64,000 nucleotides of DNA, taken from Gordonia desulfuricans NBRC 100010 (GTDB lineage: Bacteria; Actinomycetota; Actinomycetes; Mycobacteriales; Mycobacteriaceae). Location: positions 45,472 through 109,471 of the forward strand of contig NZ_BCNF01000037.1 of the NCBI RefSeq assembly GCF_001485495.1, given 5' to 3'. The translations under genes and the position numbers were made by a program. The notes below the pieces were generated by a model. The model had not been told where the DNA came from, made no database searches, and saw nothing but the letters and a program-made list of their open reading frames with translations. Below are positions 36,334 to 45,012 of the stretch, piece after piece. How positions within the stretch are numbered: the stretch's first letter is position 1; each line of letters opens with the position of its first letter.

Positions 36334-37207
36334 CCACGACCTCCGCCGCACCGGCGACAGCCGCACGATCCGACGACCCCGAACTGTCCGGCGCCACAGC
36401 ATGTTCCGACGACGCGGTGCCGAACAGCAGCCCGGACAGATGATCGTGGATGGCATGGAACTCCGGGGTACGCATCATCTCCGGGGTCCGCGGACGGGGC
36501 AGGTCGATCGGCACCACCTCCACCACCCGGCCGGGCCGCGGACTCATCACCGCGACGACGTCGGAGAGGAACACCGCCTCGGCGATCCCGTGCGTGACCA
36601 TCAGCGTGGTGGCCGGCTTCTCGGTCCAGATCCGCAGCAGCTCGATGTTCAGGCGCTGCCGCGTCATGTCGTCGAGCGCGCCGAAGGGCTCGTCGAGCAG
36701 CAGCGCCGTGGGCCGCACGACCAGTGCGCGGGCGATCGAAACACGCTGGCGCATACCGCCGGAGAGCATCGCGGGCTTGGCCTTCTCGAACCCGGTGAGC
36801 CCGACCAGCTCGATCAGGTCGGCCACCAGGTCGTCGTCGGCGGGCATCCGCCCCACCTGCAACGGCAGTTTGATGTTGGACTCCACCGACCGCCACGGCA
36901 GCAGCGCCGAATCCTGGAAGGCGATGCCCAGCTCATGGTTGCGTTGCAGATCGGCCGGCGACTGACCGTTCATCAGCGCGGTACCGGATGTGGGTTCCTC
37001 GAGTCCGGCCAGGATGCGCAGCACCGTCGACTTGCCGCACCCCGACGGCCCGAGCAGCGAGAGAAAGGCCCCCTCCGACGTCTGCAGGTCCACGTCGGAC
37101 AACGCGGTCACGGCGGAACCACCACGCAGCGTGCGTGTTCGGAAAGTCTTGGTCAGACCGGAGATGTCGAGCCCGGTGCCCGGAGGGCGCGGGTGCACTG
37201 GTGCCAT
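36326..37207 (-). CDS. ABC transporter ATP-binding protein (NitT/TauT type)
   Basis: 293 residues. Walker [11 protein letters not shown]-loop [11 protein letters not shown], signature LSGGMRQR, Walker [12 protein letters not shown] and H-loop MVTHGIAEA are all intact. [10 protein letters not shown] is typical of the SsuB/TauB branch. First gene of the importer operon; it starts 77 bp upstream-side of holB's stop, on the same strand. A Ser/Ala/Gly-rich tail of about 30 residues is non-conserved. Confidence 0.9.
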   Translation of the reverse strand: MAPVHPRPPGTGLDISGLTKTFRTRTLRGGSAVTALSDVDLQTSEGAFLSLLGPSGCGKSTVLRILAGLEEPTSGTALMNGQSPADLQRNHELGIAFQDSALLPWRSVESNIKLPLQVGRMPADDDLVADLIELVGLTGFEKAKPAMLSGGMRQRVSIARALVVRPTALLLDEPFGALDDMTRQRLNIELLRIWTEKPATTLMVTHGIAEAVFLSDVVAVMSPRPGRVVEVVPIDLPRPRTPEMMRTPEFHAIHDHLSGLLFGTASSEHAVAPDSSGSSDRAAVAGAAEVVGG

Positions 37208-37284
37208 GGGTCGCCACGTTAGGAGTCCGGTGTTGCTGTCGGATTACCGATTCGTAACCCTGTGTGGAGCGGCCCGAAAGGGGT

Positions 37285-38601
37285 CTAGACGCGCTCCCCC
37301 GACCGCATCGCCTGACCGATCCGGGCCACCATCGCGTCGACGGCGAACTTCGGTTTCACGTTGACGTCCAAGGCCTCTCGGCAGTCGAGTACGGCCTCCA
37401 CACACTGCAGCAGCTGTTCGGGGCCCGCATAGGAGGCCATCGGCCCGACGAGGTCGTCGGCCTTGTCCGGGTGCATGGCGGTGACCTGCGCACCCATCGA
37501 CACCACCAGCGCGTCGCGGAACAGGGCGGCGAGATCGACCAGGGCGCGGTCGAGGACGTCGCGACCGACGCGGGTGGCCCGCGACTTCTGCCGCTTCTCC
37601 AGATCCTTGAGCACCCCGGCGGTGCCGCGGGGCGCACGGGCGGTGCCCTTGCCGGTTCCGCCGGCGCCGAGCGCGGTCTTGAGTTCCTCGGTCTCGGCCT
37701 CGTCGAGCGCGGCGCTGATCGCCTTGGCCGCGGCATCGGCCGACCGCACCAGTTCCTCGGCCGCCTTGTACGCGGTGGAGTCCCGGGTGGCCGCCCGCGC
37801 GATCCCCAGGGCCGACTCGCGCTGCGCGCGGGCATCGGCGTCGGTGGCCAGTCGCTTGGCCCGGCCGACATGTCCGCCGCACACCGAGGCCGCCCACCGC
37901 GCGGCGTCGGGGGCGATACCGTCCCGCTCCACCAGCACCCGCTCGATGTCGGCGACCGACGGACTGGTGAGGGCGACGTGGCGGCAGCGCGAGCGCAGGG
38001 TCACCGCGATGTCCTCCGGATCGACCGACGGCGCACACAACAGGAACACCGTGCGCGACGGCGGCTCCTCGACCACCTTCAGCAAGGCGTTGGCGGCCTG
38101 CTCGGTGAGCCGGTCGGCGTCCTCGACGACGACGATCTGCCACCGTCCGGTACCCGGCCGGCGGGAGGCGAGCTGGACGATCTCACGCATCGAGTCCACC
38201 GACAGGCTCAGCCCGGCGGGCACGATGTGCCGGACGTCGGCGTGGGTGCGGGCGAGCACCGTGGTGCAGGCGCGGCACTCACCGCAGCCGACGATCTCCG
38301 GATGCCGGCACTGCAGGGCCGCGGCGAAACACGTCGCGGCGATCGACCGGCCGCTGCCGGGCGGGCCGGTGAACAGCCAGGCGTGGGTCATCGACGCGCG
38401 GGTACGGGCCTCGATCTCCTGTTCCAGGTCTCCGCCTGCCGCCTCGCCGGGAGCATCGTCGTCGGCGGGCGCGAACATCGAGACCGCACCGGCCGCGGAC
38501 TCGTCGAGCCGGTCGGCCAGCGCGCGGGCGGCACGGGCGGCGTCGGCGAGCTCGGCGATGATGGCCTGCTGACCGATCATCCGATCGAAGACATTTGTCA
38601 C
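37285..38601 (-). CDS. holB: DNA polymerase III delta-prime subunit
   Basis: 438-residue clamp-loader subunit. GPPGSGRSI is a modified P-loop with Arg for the usual Lys, as expected for a non-hydrolysing delta-prime. Four zinc-binding cysteines lie in the region CRHPEIVGCGECRAC. NALLKVVEEPP and the SRC sensor (LRSRCRHV) follow. GTG 38601 is preceded at 7 nt by TAGGGT, so it is read as leaderless; the longer frame to 38643 is rejected. Next to the cyclase and topA, as Rv3644c is in M. tuberculosis. Confidence 0.92.
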   Translation of the reverse strand: MTNVFDRMIGQQAIIAELADAARAARALADRLDESAAGAVSMFAPADDDAPGEAAGGDLEQEIEARTRASMTHAWLFTGPPGSGRSIAATCFAAALQCRHPEIVGCGECRACTTVLARTHADVRHIVPAGLSLSVDSMREIVQLASRRPGTGRWQIVVVEDADRLTEQAANALLKVVEEPPSRTVFLLCAPSVDPEDIAVTLRSRCRHVALTSPSVADIERVLVERDGIAPDAARWAASVCGGHVGRAKRLATDADARAQRESALGIARAATRDSTAYKAAEELVRSADAAAKAISAALDEAETEELKTALGAGGTGKGTARAPRGTAGVLKDLEKRQKSRATRVGRDVLDRALVDLAALFRDALVVSMGAQVTAMHPDKADDLVGPMASYAGPEQLLQCVEAVLDCREALDVNVKPKFAVDAMVARIGQAMRSGERV

Positions 38602-38608
38602 AGCCACC

Positions 38609-38614
38609 ACCCTA
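38609..38614 (-). promoter_or_regulatory. -10 box TAGGGT of holB
   Basis: TAGGGT on the minus strand lies 7 nt before GTG 38601 and sets the holB start. Confidence 0.55.
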
Positions 38615-38674
38615 ATCCGCAGTTCGGACACTTCCGCCTGCACATATCGCGTTTAACAATTGCAAGCAGCCAGC

Positions 38675-38680
38675 TACCGT
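38675..38680 (+). promoter_or_regulatory. -10 box TACCGT of the adenylate cyclase gene
   Basis: TACCGT ends 6 nt before GTG 38687, which therefore is preferred to the TTG at 38660. Confidence 0.5.
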
Positions 38681-38686
38681 GGTTGG

Positions 38687-40234
38687 GTGGTTGAACGCCG
38701 GTCACGCCTGTCGAAGGCCCAGCACACTGCTCGCTGGCTGGCGCACACCCCGTGGCCGATCCTCGCCCTCGACATGCTGCGGTCCAACCTCGTCGGCGCA
38801 TTGTTCACCTTCGCGTTCCTCCGGTTCGGCATGCCCGAGTCCGATTCGTTCCGATTCAACGAGATCACCGCACTCAACCAGGCCATCTTCGCGACCTATC
38901 TGGTGGTGGCGATGGTGGTGGGTGCGGTCCTCAGCATCCAGCTGTCGCTGCCGGTGCTGATCTGGCACCGCCGCAGATCCCGCCTGGACAACCAGGGCGC
39001 CCGCAAGCGGGCCCTGCAACTACCGATGTTGCTGTCGGCGGTCAACGCCGGCATGTGGGTGGTCGGTGGCGTGCTGTTCACCTGCGTCAACCTCACCGTG
39101 TCCGGGCGCGATGCCTTCATCGTCGCGATGGCCAGCTGTATCGGCGCCCTCGTCACCTGCGTGCTGAGCTTCCTGCAGTTCGAGAAGGTGCTGCGGCCGA
39201 TCACCGTCGCCGCGATGGCCAACAACCCCAACAATGCGATCGCCCCCGGTGTGACCACCCGGATCACCGTGTTCTGGGTGATCAGCGTGGTGGCGCCGAT
39301 GCTGGTGATCGTCGGCCTGATCACCATGCAGCGCCTGCACTACATCCAGACCGACGCCGACGGCCTGATGCGACCGATCCTGTGGATGGCGCTGTCGGCG
39401 CTGGCGTTCAGCCTGCTGGCGATCGTCCGCGTGGTGACCGCGATCAACGACCCGATCAAACAGCTCCGTCGCGCCCAGGCCAAGGTCTCCGAGGGCGACC
39501 TCAACGCATCGGTGAAGATCTACGACGCCACCGACATCGGCGAGCTGCAGGCCGGCTTCAACGACATGGTCGCCGACCTGCGTGAACGGCAGCAGCTGCG
39601 CAACCTGTTCGGCCGATACGTCGGCGAGGACGTGGCCCGCCGGGCCATCGAGATCGGCACCGAACTCGGCGGCGAGGAACGCTACGTCGGGGTGCTGTTC
39701 GTCGACATCGTGGGGTCGACGCGGCTGGCCGTCAACCGCCCGCCCCGCGAGGTGGTGGACCTGCTCAACGAGTTCTTCCGGGTGGTGGTGGCCGTCGTCG
39801 GCCGGCACGGCGGGTTCGTCAACAAGTTCCAGGGTGATGCCGCTCTGGCGATCTTCGGTGCGCCCCTGGACCTCGACGACTTCGCCGGACGGGCCCTCGC
39901 CTCGGCGCGGGAACTGCGCCAGGAACTGTACGAGACGCTCGGCGACACCGACATCGGGATCGGGGTGTCGGCGGGCAAGGCGATCGCCGGGCACATCGGC
40001 GCCGAGGCCCGCCTGGAGTACACGGTGATCGGTGACCCGGTGAACGAGGCAGCCCGCCTGACCGAACTGGCCAAGGACGAGCCCACCCGTGTGCTCGGGT
40101 CGGCGCGCGCGGTGTTCCTCGCCTCCCAGGAGGAGGCCACCCACTGGTCGATCGGGGAAGGCGTGGAACTACGCGGCCGCGGTATCGAGACGCTGCTCGC
40201 CCGTCCGCTCGGGCTCGAGACCCAGATCCCGTAA
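38687..40234 (+). CDS. Membrane class III adenylate cyclase with HAMP domain (Rv3645-like)
   Basis: 515 residues: six membrane helices to about residue 260, a HAMP linker (IKQLRRAQAKVSEGDL...), then a class III cyclase domain. Metal aspartates are in FVDIVGSTR and FQGDAAL, the adenine-selecting Lys in VNKFQGD, and the transition-state Asn/Arg in GDPVNEAARL. It makes cAMP at the inner membrane face. Its position between holB and topA equals Rv3645, the main cAMP producer tied to fatty-acid metabolism in M. tuberculosis. Ligand sensed by the membrane part is unknown. Confidence 0.92.
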   Translation: MVERRSRLSKAQHTARWLAHTPWPILALDMLRSNLVGALFTFAFLRFGMPESDSFRFNEITALNQAIFATYLVVAMVVGAVLSIQLSLPVLIWHRRRSRLDNQGARKRALQLPMLLSAVNAGMWVVGGVLFTCVNLTVSGRDAFIVAMASCIGALVTCVLSFLQFEKVLRPITVAAMANNPNNAIAPGVTTRITVFWVISVVAPMLVIVGLITMQRLHYIQTDADGLMRPILWMALSALAFSLLAIVRVVTAINDPIKQLRRAQAKVSEGDLNASVKIYDATDIGELQAGFNDMVADLRERQQLRNLFGRYVGEDVARRAIEIGTELGGEERYVGVLFVDIVGSTRLAVNRPPREVVDLLNEFFRVVVAVVGRHGGFVNKFQGDAALAIFGAPLDLDDFAGRALASARELRQELYETLGDTDIGIGVSAGKAIAGHIGAEARLEYTVIGDPVNEAARLTELAKDEPTRVLGSARAVFLASQEEATHWSIGEGVELRGRGIETLLARPLGLETQIP

Positions 40235-40310
40235 CCCCGGAGCCCGTAACCCCCGCAGACCCCGTCATCCCCCGGGCGTCATCCACCGGGCATCGGGTCC
40301 GGACGGCCGG

Positions 40311-40336
40311 GATCGGCCCGGAGACCCGGGCCGATC
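40311..40336. terminator. 11-bp GC-rich hairpin, convergent terminator
   Basis: GATCGGCCCGG, loop AGAC, CCGGGCCGATC: a perfect 11-bp stem in the gap between the convergent cyclase and topA genes. It lacks a T-run, like many actinobacterial terminators. Confidence 0.6.
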
Positions 40337-40361
40337 GCCGTCTACTCGGTCCGGCGTCTGC

Positions 40362-43300
40362 TCAGTCCGTCGTCTTCTTTGCCGGCGCCTTCTTGGCCGC
40401 GGCGGTCTTCTTGGCCGCAGTCGTCTTGGTCGCTGCGGTCTTCTTGGCAGTCGTCTTCTTGGCGGTCGTCTTCTTGGCGGCGGTCTTCTTCGCCGCGGTC
40501 TTCTTCGCCGCGGTCTTGGTGGCCGTCTTCTTCGCCGGGGTCTTCTTGGCGGCCTTCTTGGTCGCCTTCTTGGTGGCCGGACCGCGCGAACGGCGGTCGG
40601 CCAGCAATTCCATCGCCCGCTCGACGGTGATGGTGCCGACCTCGTCGCCCTTGCGCAGCGACGCATTGGTCTCACCGTCGGTGACATACGGCCCGAACCG
40701 GCCGTCCTTGATCACCATCGGCTTGCCCCTGACCTCGTCGTTCCCGAGTTCACGCAGCGGCGGCGCGGCGGCCTGCCGGCCACGACGCTTGGGCTCGGAG
40801 TAGATCTTGAGCGCCTCGTCGAGGGTGATCTCGAAGATCTGGTTCTCGGTGGCCAGCGAACGGGAGTCGGTGCCCTTCTTCAAGTACGGACCGTAACGGC
40901 CGTTCTGGGCGGTGATCTCCTCGTTCGACGCCGGGTCGACGCCGACGATACGCGGCAACGACAGCAGCTTGAGCGCCTCGTCGAGGGTGACCGTGGAGAT
41001 GTCCATCGACTTGAACAGCGATCCGGTGCGCGGCTTGGGACCGGCGGCCTTCTTCGCGGTCTTCTTTGCCGCCGTCTTCTTGGCGGCGGTCTTGGTCGCG
41101 GTCTTGGTGGCCGTCGTCGTGGCACCGGTGCCGGCCGGGGTGTCGTCGAGCGGGACGATGTCGGCGTCGGCACCGCCGTCGCGCGGGGTGGGACCGGCCG
41201 GGATGGTCGCCGGTGCCGGGGCGGCTCCACCGTCGTCGGTGTCGTCGTCCTCCGACGGCAGCACCTCGGTGACGTACGGCCCGAAGCGGCCCTCCTTGGC
41301 GACGATCTCGTTGCCGCTGACCGGGTCGACACCCAGCGAGCGCCCCTCCTGCGGGGTGGCGAACAGCTTCTCGGCCACGGCGAGGGTCAGCTCGTCGGGG
41401 GTCATGTCGGCGGGCAGGTTGGCACGCTGCAGGTCGGGCTCGGCGTCGGGTCCCTCGGCGACGTTGCGCTCCAGGTACGGTCCGAACCGGCCGACGCGGA
41501 CGTACACCGGACGGCCCTGCTCGTCGTCGAACAGGCGGATCGAGTTGACCTCGCGGGCGTCGATCTCCTCGAGGTTCACCCCGACGAGCTTCTTGAGGCC
41601 GCCGTGCTTGGCGATCTCGGAGCCGGCGATCTCCGCGTCGTGCTGGGCGTCGGGGGCGGTATCGCCGAAATAGAACTCGGTGAGCCAGCGGGTGCGGTTC
41701 TCCTGGCCGTTGGCGATCTGGTCCAGATCGTCCTCGAGGGAGGCGGTGAAGTCGTAGTCCACCAGGCTCTGGAAGTAGGCCTCGAGCAGGCCGACCACCG
41801 CGAACGCGATCCACGACGGGACCAGCGCGTTGCCCTTCTTGATGACGTAGCCGCGGTCCTGGATGGTGCCGATGATCGAGGCGTAGGTCGAGGGACGGCC
41901 GATGCCGAGTTCCTCGAGCACCTTGACCAGCGAGGCCTCGGTGTAGCGGGCGGGCGGGTTGGTGGTGTGACCGTCGGCGGCGAGCTCGGTGGCGGTCAGC
42001 GCCTGCCCCTGGGTGAGCACCGGCAGCCGGTTCTCGGCGTCGTCGGCCTGGCCACCGGCCTGGTCGTCGACGGTCTCGACATAGGCCGACAGGAAGCCCG
42101 GGAAGGTGATGGTCCGGCCCGACGCGGCGAAGGTACAGGTCTCGCCGGAGGTGGCGGTGCCGCCGATCCGCAGGCTGAGCGTGGTGCCCTTGGCGTCGGC
42201 CATCTGGCTGGCCACCGTGCGCTGCCAGATCAGCTCGTACAGCCGGAACTCGTCGGTCTCGAGCTGCCCGGCCACCTGACCGGGGGTACGGAAGGTCTCG
42301 CCCGCCGGCCGGATCGCCTCGTGGGCTTCCTGGGCGTTCTTGACCTTTCGCGTGTACTGCCGCGGGGTGGGGTGAACGAAGCTGTCGCCGTACAGTTCTC
42401 GCGCCTGCGCCCGCGCGGCGTTGATCGCCGACTCGCTCAGCGTGGTGGAGTCGGTACGCATGTAGGTGATGAAGCCGTTCTCGTACAGCCGCTGCGCGAT
42501 CCGCATGGTGCGGTCCGACGAGAAGCGCAGCTTGCGGCCGGCCTCCTGCTGCAGGGTCGAGGTCATGAACGGCGCATAGGGGCGTCGGGTGTAGGGCTTC
42601 TCCTCCACCGAGGTGACGGTCATCGCCGCACCGTCGAGGGCCGAGGCCAGGGCGGTGGCGCGGGCCCGGTCGAGCACGATCACACCGTCGGTCTTCTTCA
42701 GCGCACCCTGCGGGGTGAAGTCGCGGCCGGTCGCCACGCGGGCGTCGTCGACCGACACCAGCCGTGAGGTGAACGTGCGGGGGGTGGTGGAGGCGTCGGC
42801 ACCGACGTCCATCACCGCGTCGATGTCCCAGTAGTCGGCGGAGACGAACGCCATCCGCTCACGTTCGCGCTGGACGATGATGCGGGTGGCCACCGACTGC
42901 ACACGGCCCGCCGACAGCTTCGGCATGACCTTCTTCCACAGCACCGGCGACACCTCGTAGCCGTAGAGGCGGTCGAGGATGCGGCGGGTCTCCTGGGCGT
43001 CGACGAGGTCGATGTCGAGGTCGCGGGGATTCTCCGCGGCGGCACGGATGGCCGGTTCGGTGATCTCGTGGAAGACCATCCGCTTGACCGGGATCTTGGG
43101 CTTGAGCGTCTCGAGGAGGTGCCAGGCGATGGCCTCCCCCTCGCGGTCACCGTCGGTGGCGAGGTAGAGCTCGTCGACGTCGCGCATCAGCGACTTGAGT
43201 TCGGTGACGGTGCTCTTCTTGTCCGGCGACACCACGTAGAGCGGTTCGAAGTTGTCGTCGACGTTGACACCCAGGCGTGCCCAGGGCTGGCCCTTGTACT

Positions 43301-43478
43301 TGACCGGGACGTCGGCCGCACCGCGGGGAAGGTCCCGGATGTGCCCACGGGAGGACTCCACCACGTAGTTCGACCCGAGGTAGCCCGCGATCTTGCGCGC
43401 CTTGGTGGGCGACTCGACGATCACGAGCCGGCGGATCGCCTTGCCACTGGAGGTGGTCGTGGTGCTGGTCTCGGCCAA
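40362..43478 (-). CDS. topA: DNA topoisomerase I
   Basis: 1038 residues. TOPRIM at the N-terminus (VVESPTKARKIAGYLG, DGDREGEAIAWHL), active-site Tyr in FITYMRTDSTTLS near residue 339. Four GRFGPY-type C-terminal repeats (near 670, 735, 855 and 930) follow, then a tail of about 75 residues built from AAKKTA repeats. A second, shorter Lys-rich insert lies between the second and third C-terminal repeats. It relaxes negative supercoils; essential in mycobacteria. Actinobacterial TopA lacks zinc fingers and uses the basic tail for processivity. Convergent with the cyclase. Confidence 0.95.
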   Translation of the reverse strand: MAETSTTTTSSGKAIRRLVIVESPTKARKIAGYLGSNYVVESSRGHIRDLPRGAADVPVKYKGQPWARLGVNVDDNFEPLYVVSPDKKSTVTELKSLMRDVDELYLATDGDREGEAIAWHLLETLKPKIPVKRMVFHEITEPAIRAAAENPRDLDIDLVDAQETRRILDRLYGYEVSPVLWKKVMPKLSAGRVQSVATRIIVQRERERMAFVSADYWDIDAVMDVGADASTTPRTFTSRLVSVDDARVATGRDFTPQGALKKTDGVIVLDRARATALASALDGAAMTVTSVEEKPYTRRPYAPFMTSTLQQEAGRKLRFSSDRTMRIAQRLYENGFITYMRTDSTTLSESAINAARAQARELYGDSFVHPTPRQYTRKVKNAQEAHEAIRPAGETFRTPGQVAGQLETDEFRLYELIWQRTVASQMADAKGTTLSLRIGGTATSGETCTFAASGRTITFPGFLSAYVETVDDQAGGQADDAENRLPVLTQGQALTATELAADGHTTNPPARYTEASLVKVLEELGIGRPSTYASIIGTIQDRGYVIKKGNALVPSWIAFAVVGLLEAYFQSLVDYDFTASLEDDLDQIANGQENRTRWLTEFYFGDTAPDAQHDAEIAGSEIAKHGGLKKLVGVNLEEIDAREVNSIRLFDDEQGRPVYVRVGRFGPYLERNVAEGPDAEPDLQRANLPADMTPDELTLAVAEKLFATPQEGRSLGVDPVSGNEIVAKEGRFGPYVTEVLPSEDDDTDDGGAAPAPATIPAGPTPRDGGADADIVPLDDTPAGTGATTTATKTATKTAAKKTAAKKTAKKAAGPKPRTGSLFKSMDISTVTLDEALKLLSLPRIVGVDPASNEEITAQNGRYGPYLKKGTDSRSLATENQIFEITLDEALKIYSEPKRRGRQAAAPPLRELGNDEVRGKPMVIKDGRFGPYVTDGETNASLRKGDEVGTITVERAMELLADRRSRGPATKKATKKAAKKTPAKKTATKTAAKKTAAKKTAAKKTTAKKTTAKKTAATKTTAAKKTAAAKKAPAKKTTD

Positions 43479-43546
43479 CGCGGGTCCTTCGCTTCTGAAC
43501 CGGGCCGCGCGGGCTCGGTTCGGGTGTAGTCAGTTCGGTTTGTACC

Positions 43547-43575
43547 TCATTATTAGTGCCGATTGCACATCGCAA
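43547..43575 (-). promoter_or_regulatory. Candidate topA promoter
   Basis: On the minus strand TTGCGA (43570-43575), 17 nt, then TAATGA (43547-43552) lie about 70 nt upstream of the topA start, in the only AT-rich patch of the gap 43479-43721. Confidence 0.4.
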
Positions 43576-43721
43576 TTCCCGGTCCCCGCCGATCATCGCC
43601 TATGGCGGCGCCGGAAACCACCGAAGATCCCCTGGTCAGGGGACACTCGACGGGGTCATGTCGCGACCGGAAAACCGATGGGACTCTCTTCGGAAATGCT
43701 CGGATGTGCGCGCGGCGCGGC

Positions 43722-44309
43722 TCACCACTGTTCGCGCGGCCACTGGTCGACGGCCGACGGCGACGGTGGTGCACCGACGTACTCGGCGAGTCGTTCGAGC
43801 CGGCGGCGGCCGGCCACGCGCAGGGCCGGCGTCTGGCCACGGGTGCCCACCAGGGTCGGCGCGATCCCGGCGCGCATCAGCGCGGTGGACAGCAGGGCAT
43901 GGGAATCCGGGCAGTGCGGGTCGAGGCCCAGCAGATAGTGATCGACATCACCCCGACCGGAGGCGAGGGCCCAGAACCGTAGGGCCCGCGGGGTGGGCAC
44001 CCAGCCGGTCGGCATGGTCTTCACCGCCCCGGTCGACCAGGCACGATGCAGGTCGTCGAGTCGGTGGTCGACGGTGGTGCGGGCGAGCGGACTACCCTCC
44101 TCCGACACCGCGACGTCGGCGTCGAGGCCGGTCGTGCGGATCTCGGCGACGATCGCCTCGGCCCGCCACCGGGCGTCGACGACGACCGAGACGCGCGTGC
44201 CGGACTTCGAGAGCATCGACTGTCCGGTGCCGGCCAGGAGACCGGCGAGGTCGTCGATGACCGGATCATCGGTCTCCGCCGAGAAGAACGCCAACTGGCC
44301 CACGGCCAT
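43722..44309 (-). CDS. Conserved actinobacterial protein (Rv3647c-like)
   Basis: 195 residues, no membrane segment. Features seen: FFSAETDDPVIDDLAGLLAG near the start and the central TGWVPTPRALRFWALASGR, then a conserved-looking LGLDPHCPDSHALLSTALMRAG. No known enzyme motif. Gene order topA, this gene, cspA equals Rv3646c-Rv3647c-Rv3648c. The ATG at 44309 is given, but a TAGGGT box lies 7 nt before the in-frame GTG 44303, which may be the true leaderless start. Function unknown. Confidence 0.75.
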   Translation of the reverse strand: MAVGQLAFFSAETDDPVIDDLAGLLAGTGQSMLSKSGTRVSVVVDARWRAEAIVAEIRTTGLDADVAVSEEGSPLARTTVDHRLDDLHRAWSTGAVKTMPTGWVPTPRALRFWALASGRGDVDHYLLGLDPHCPDSHALLSTALMRAGIAPTLVGTRGQTPALRVAGRRRLERLAEYVGAPPSPSAVDQWPREQW

Positions 44310-44310
44310 G

Positions 44311-44316
44311 ACCCTA
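44311..44316 (-). promoter_or_regulatory. -10 box TAGGGT of the Rv3647c-like gene
   Basis: TAGGGT lies 7 nt before GTG 44303 but only 1 nt before ATG 44309, favouring the GTG. Confidence 0.5.
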
Positions 44317-44330
44317 CTGCCCCACCACAC

Positions 44331-44374
44331 AAAAAACCGCCCCCGGCCTGGAACCCCAGGTCAGGAGCGGTTTT
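44331..44374 (-). terminator. Rho-independent terminator of cspA
   Basis: On the minus strand AAAACCGC...CCTGG, a short loop, CCAGG...GCGGTTTTTT: outer 8-bp and inner 5-bp stems ending in a T-run. It follows the cspA stop by about 40 bp. Clearest intrinsic terminator in the window. Confidence 0.85.
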
Positions 44375-44411
44375 CGATCGAGTAGCCGGGTGGCTACATC
44401 GTCGGCGAGTC

Positions 44412-44615
44412 TCAGACGGCGCGAACGCCGGTCGCCTGCGGGCCCTTGGTGCCCTGACCGACCTCGAACTCCACGCGCTGGTTTTCTTCGAGGGTGCGGA
44501 AACCGGATCCCTGGATCTCGGAATAGTGGACGAACACGTCGTCGGACCCCTCGTCAGGCGCGATGAAGCCGAAGCCCTTCTCCGCGTTGAACCACTTCAC
44601 AGTCCCCTGTGCCAT
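44412..44615 (-). CDS. cspA: Cold-shock protein
   Basis: 67 residues, the standard CSD length. The RNP1 motif is GFGFI (within [11 protein letters not shown]) and RNP2 is VFVHYSEI. It binds single-stranded RNA and DNA and melts mRNA structure. AAGGAATG precedes ATG 44615. Same position as Rv3648c. The 5' leader is long, as is usual for csp genes, but no cold box can be identified with confidence. Confidence 0.95.
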   Translation of the reverse strand: MAQGTVKWFNAEKGFGFIAPDEGSDDVFVHYSEIQGSGFRTLEENQRVEFEVGQGTKGPQATGVRAV

Positions 44616-45012
44616 TACTGCATTCCTTTACATACATTCCATCTGACGCGATGCGAGGTGACCCCGCACCGCGGCCGGTCTGACCGCCATACCTCGAAGA
44701 AGCTCCGCCCGGTCGAAGACGACCCGGCGGAGGTAAAACGCAGTACCACGGCTGCAACCCGATTCCCCCAACACACCGCAGTGACGATGCACCGGAAGAA
44801 GCTGCGGCCGAGGACAGTCAATCACGTTCGGCGCGCCAGCGATAGTCAAGAGTCCCACCGTGCGCGAAAAGGCTGTGATTTCTTCCGCAGATGCCCCTGC
44901 CTGTAACATTCTCGAAGATGACGCGCCAGATACGGCCCATACCGATCAGGTCTCGAATCCCCGCCCGGCGAGCAAATTCCGGGCTCCGACGCCCCTGATA
45001 TCCCTCGATCAG
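44616..45012. other. Divergent intergenic region cspA/helicase
   Basis: About 400 bp without a supported gene. It holds the cspA leader on the minus strand and a TAACAT box (44905-44910) that could start helicase transcription. The helicase frame is open from 44860 but this part does not look conserved. Nothing else recognised. Confidence 0.5.

Noticed and set aside
40089..42767. 892-residue open frame on the plus strand across topA
   Set aside because: It is antisense to topA, has low-complexity Gly/Arg composition and no ribosome site; it is a by-product of high GC.
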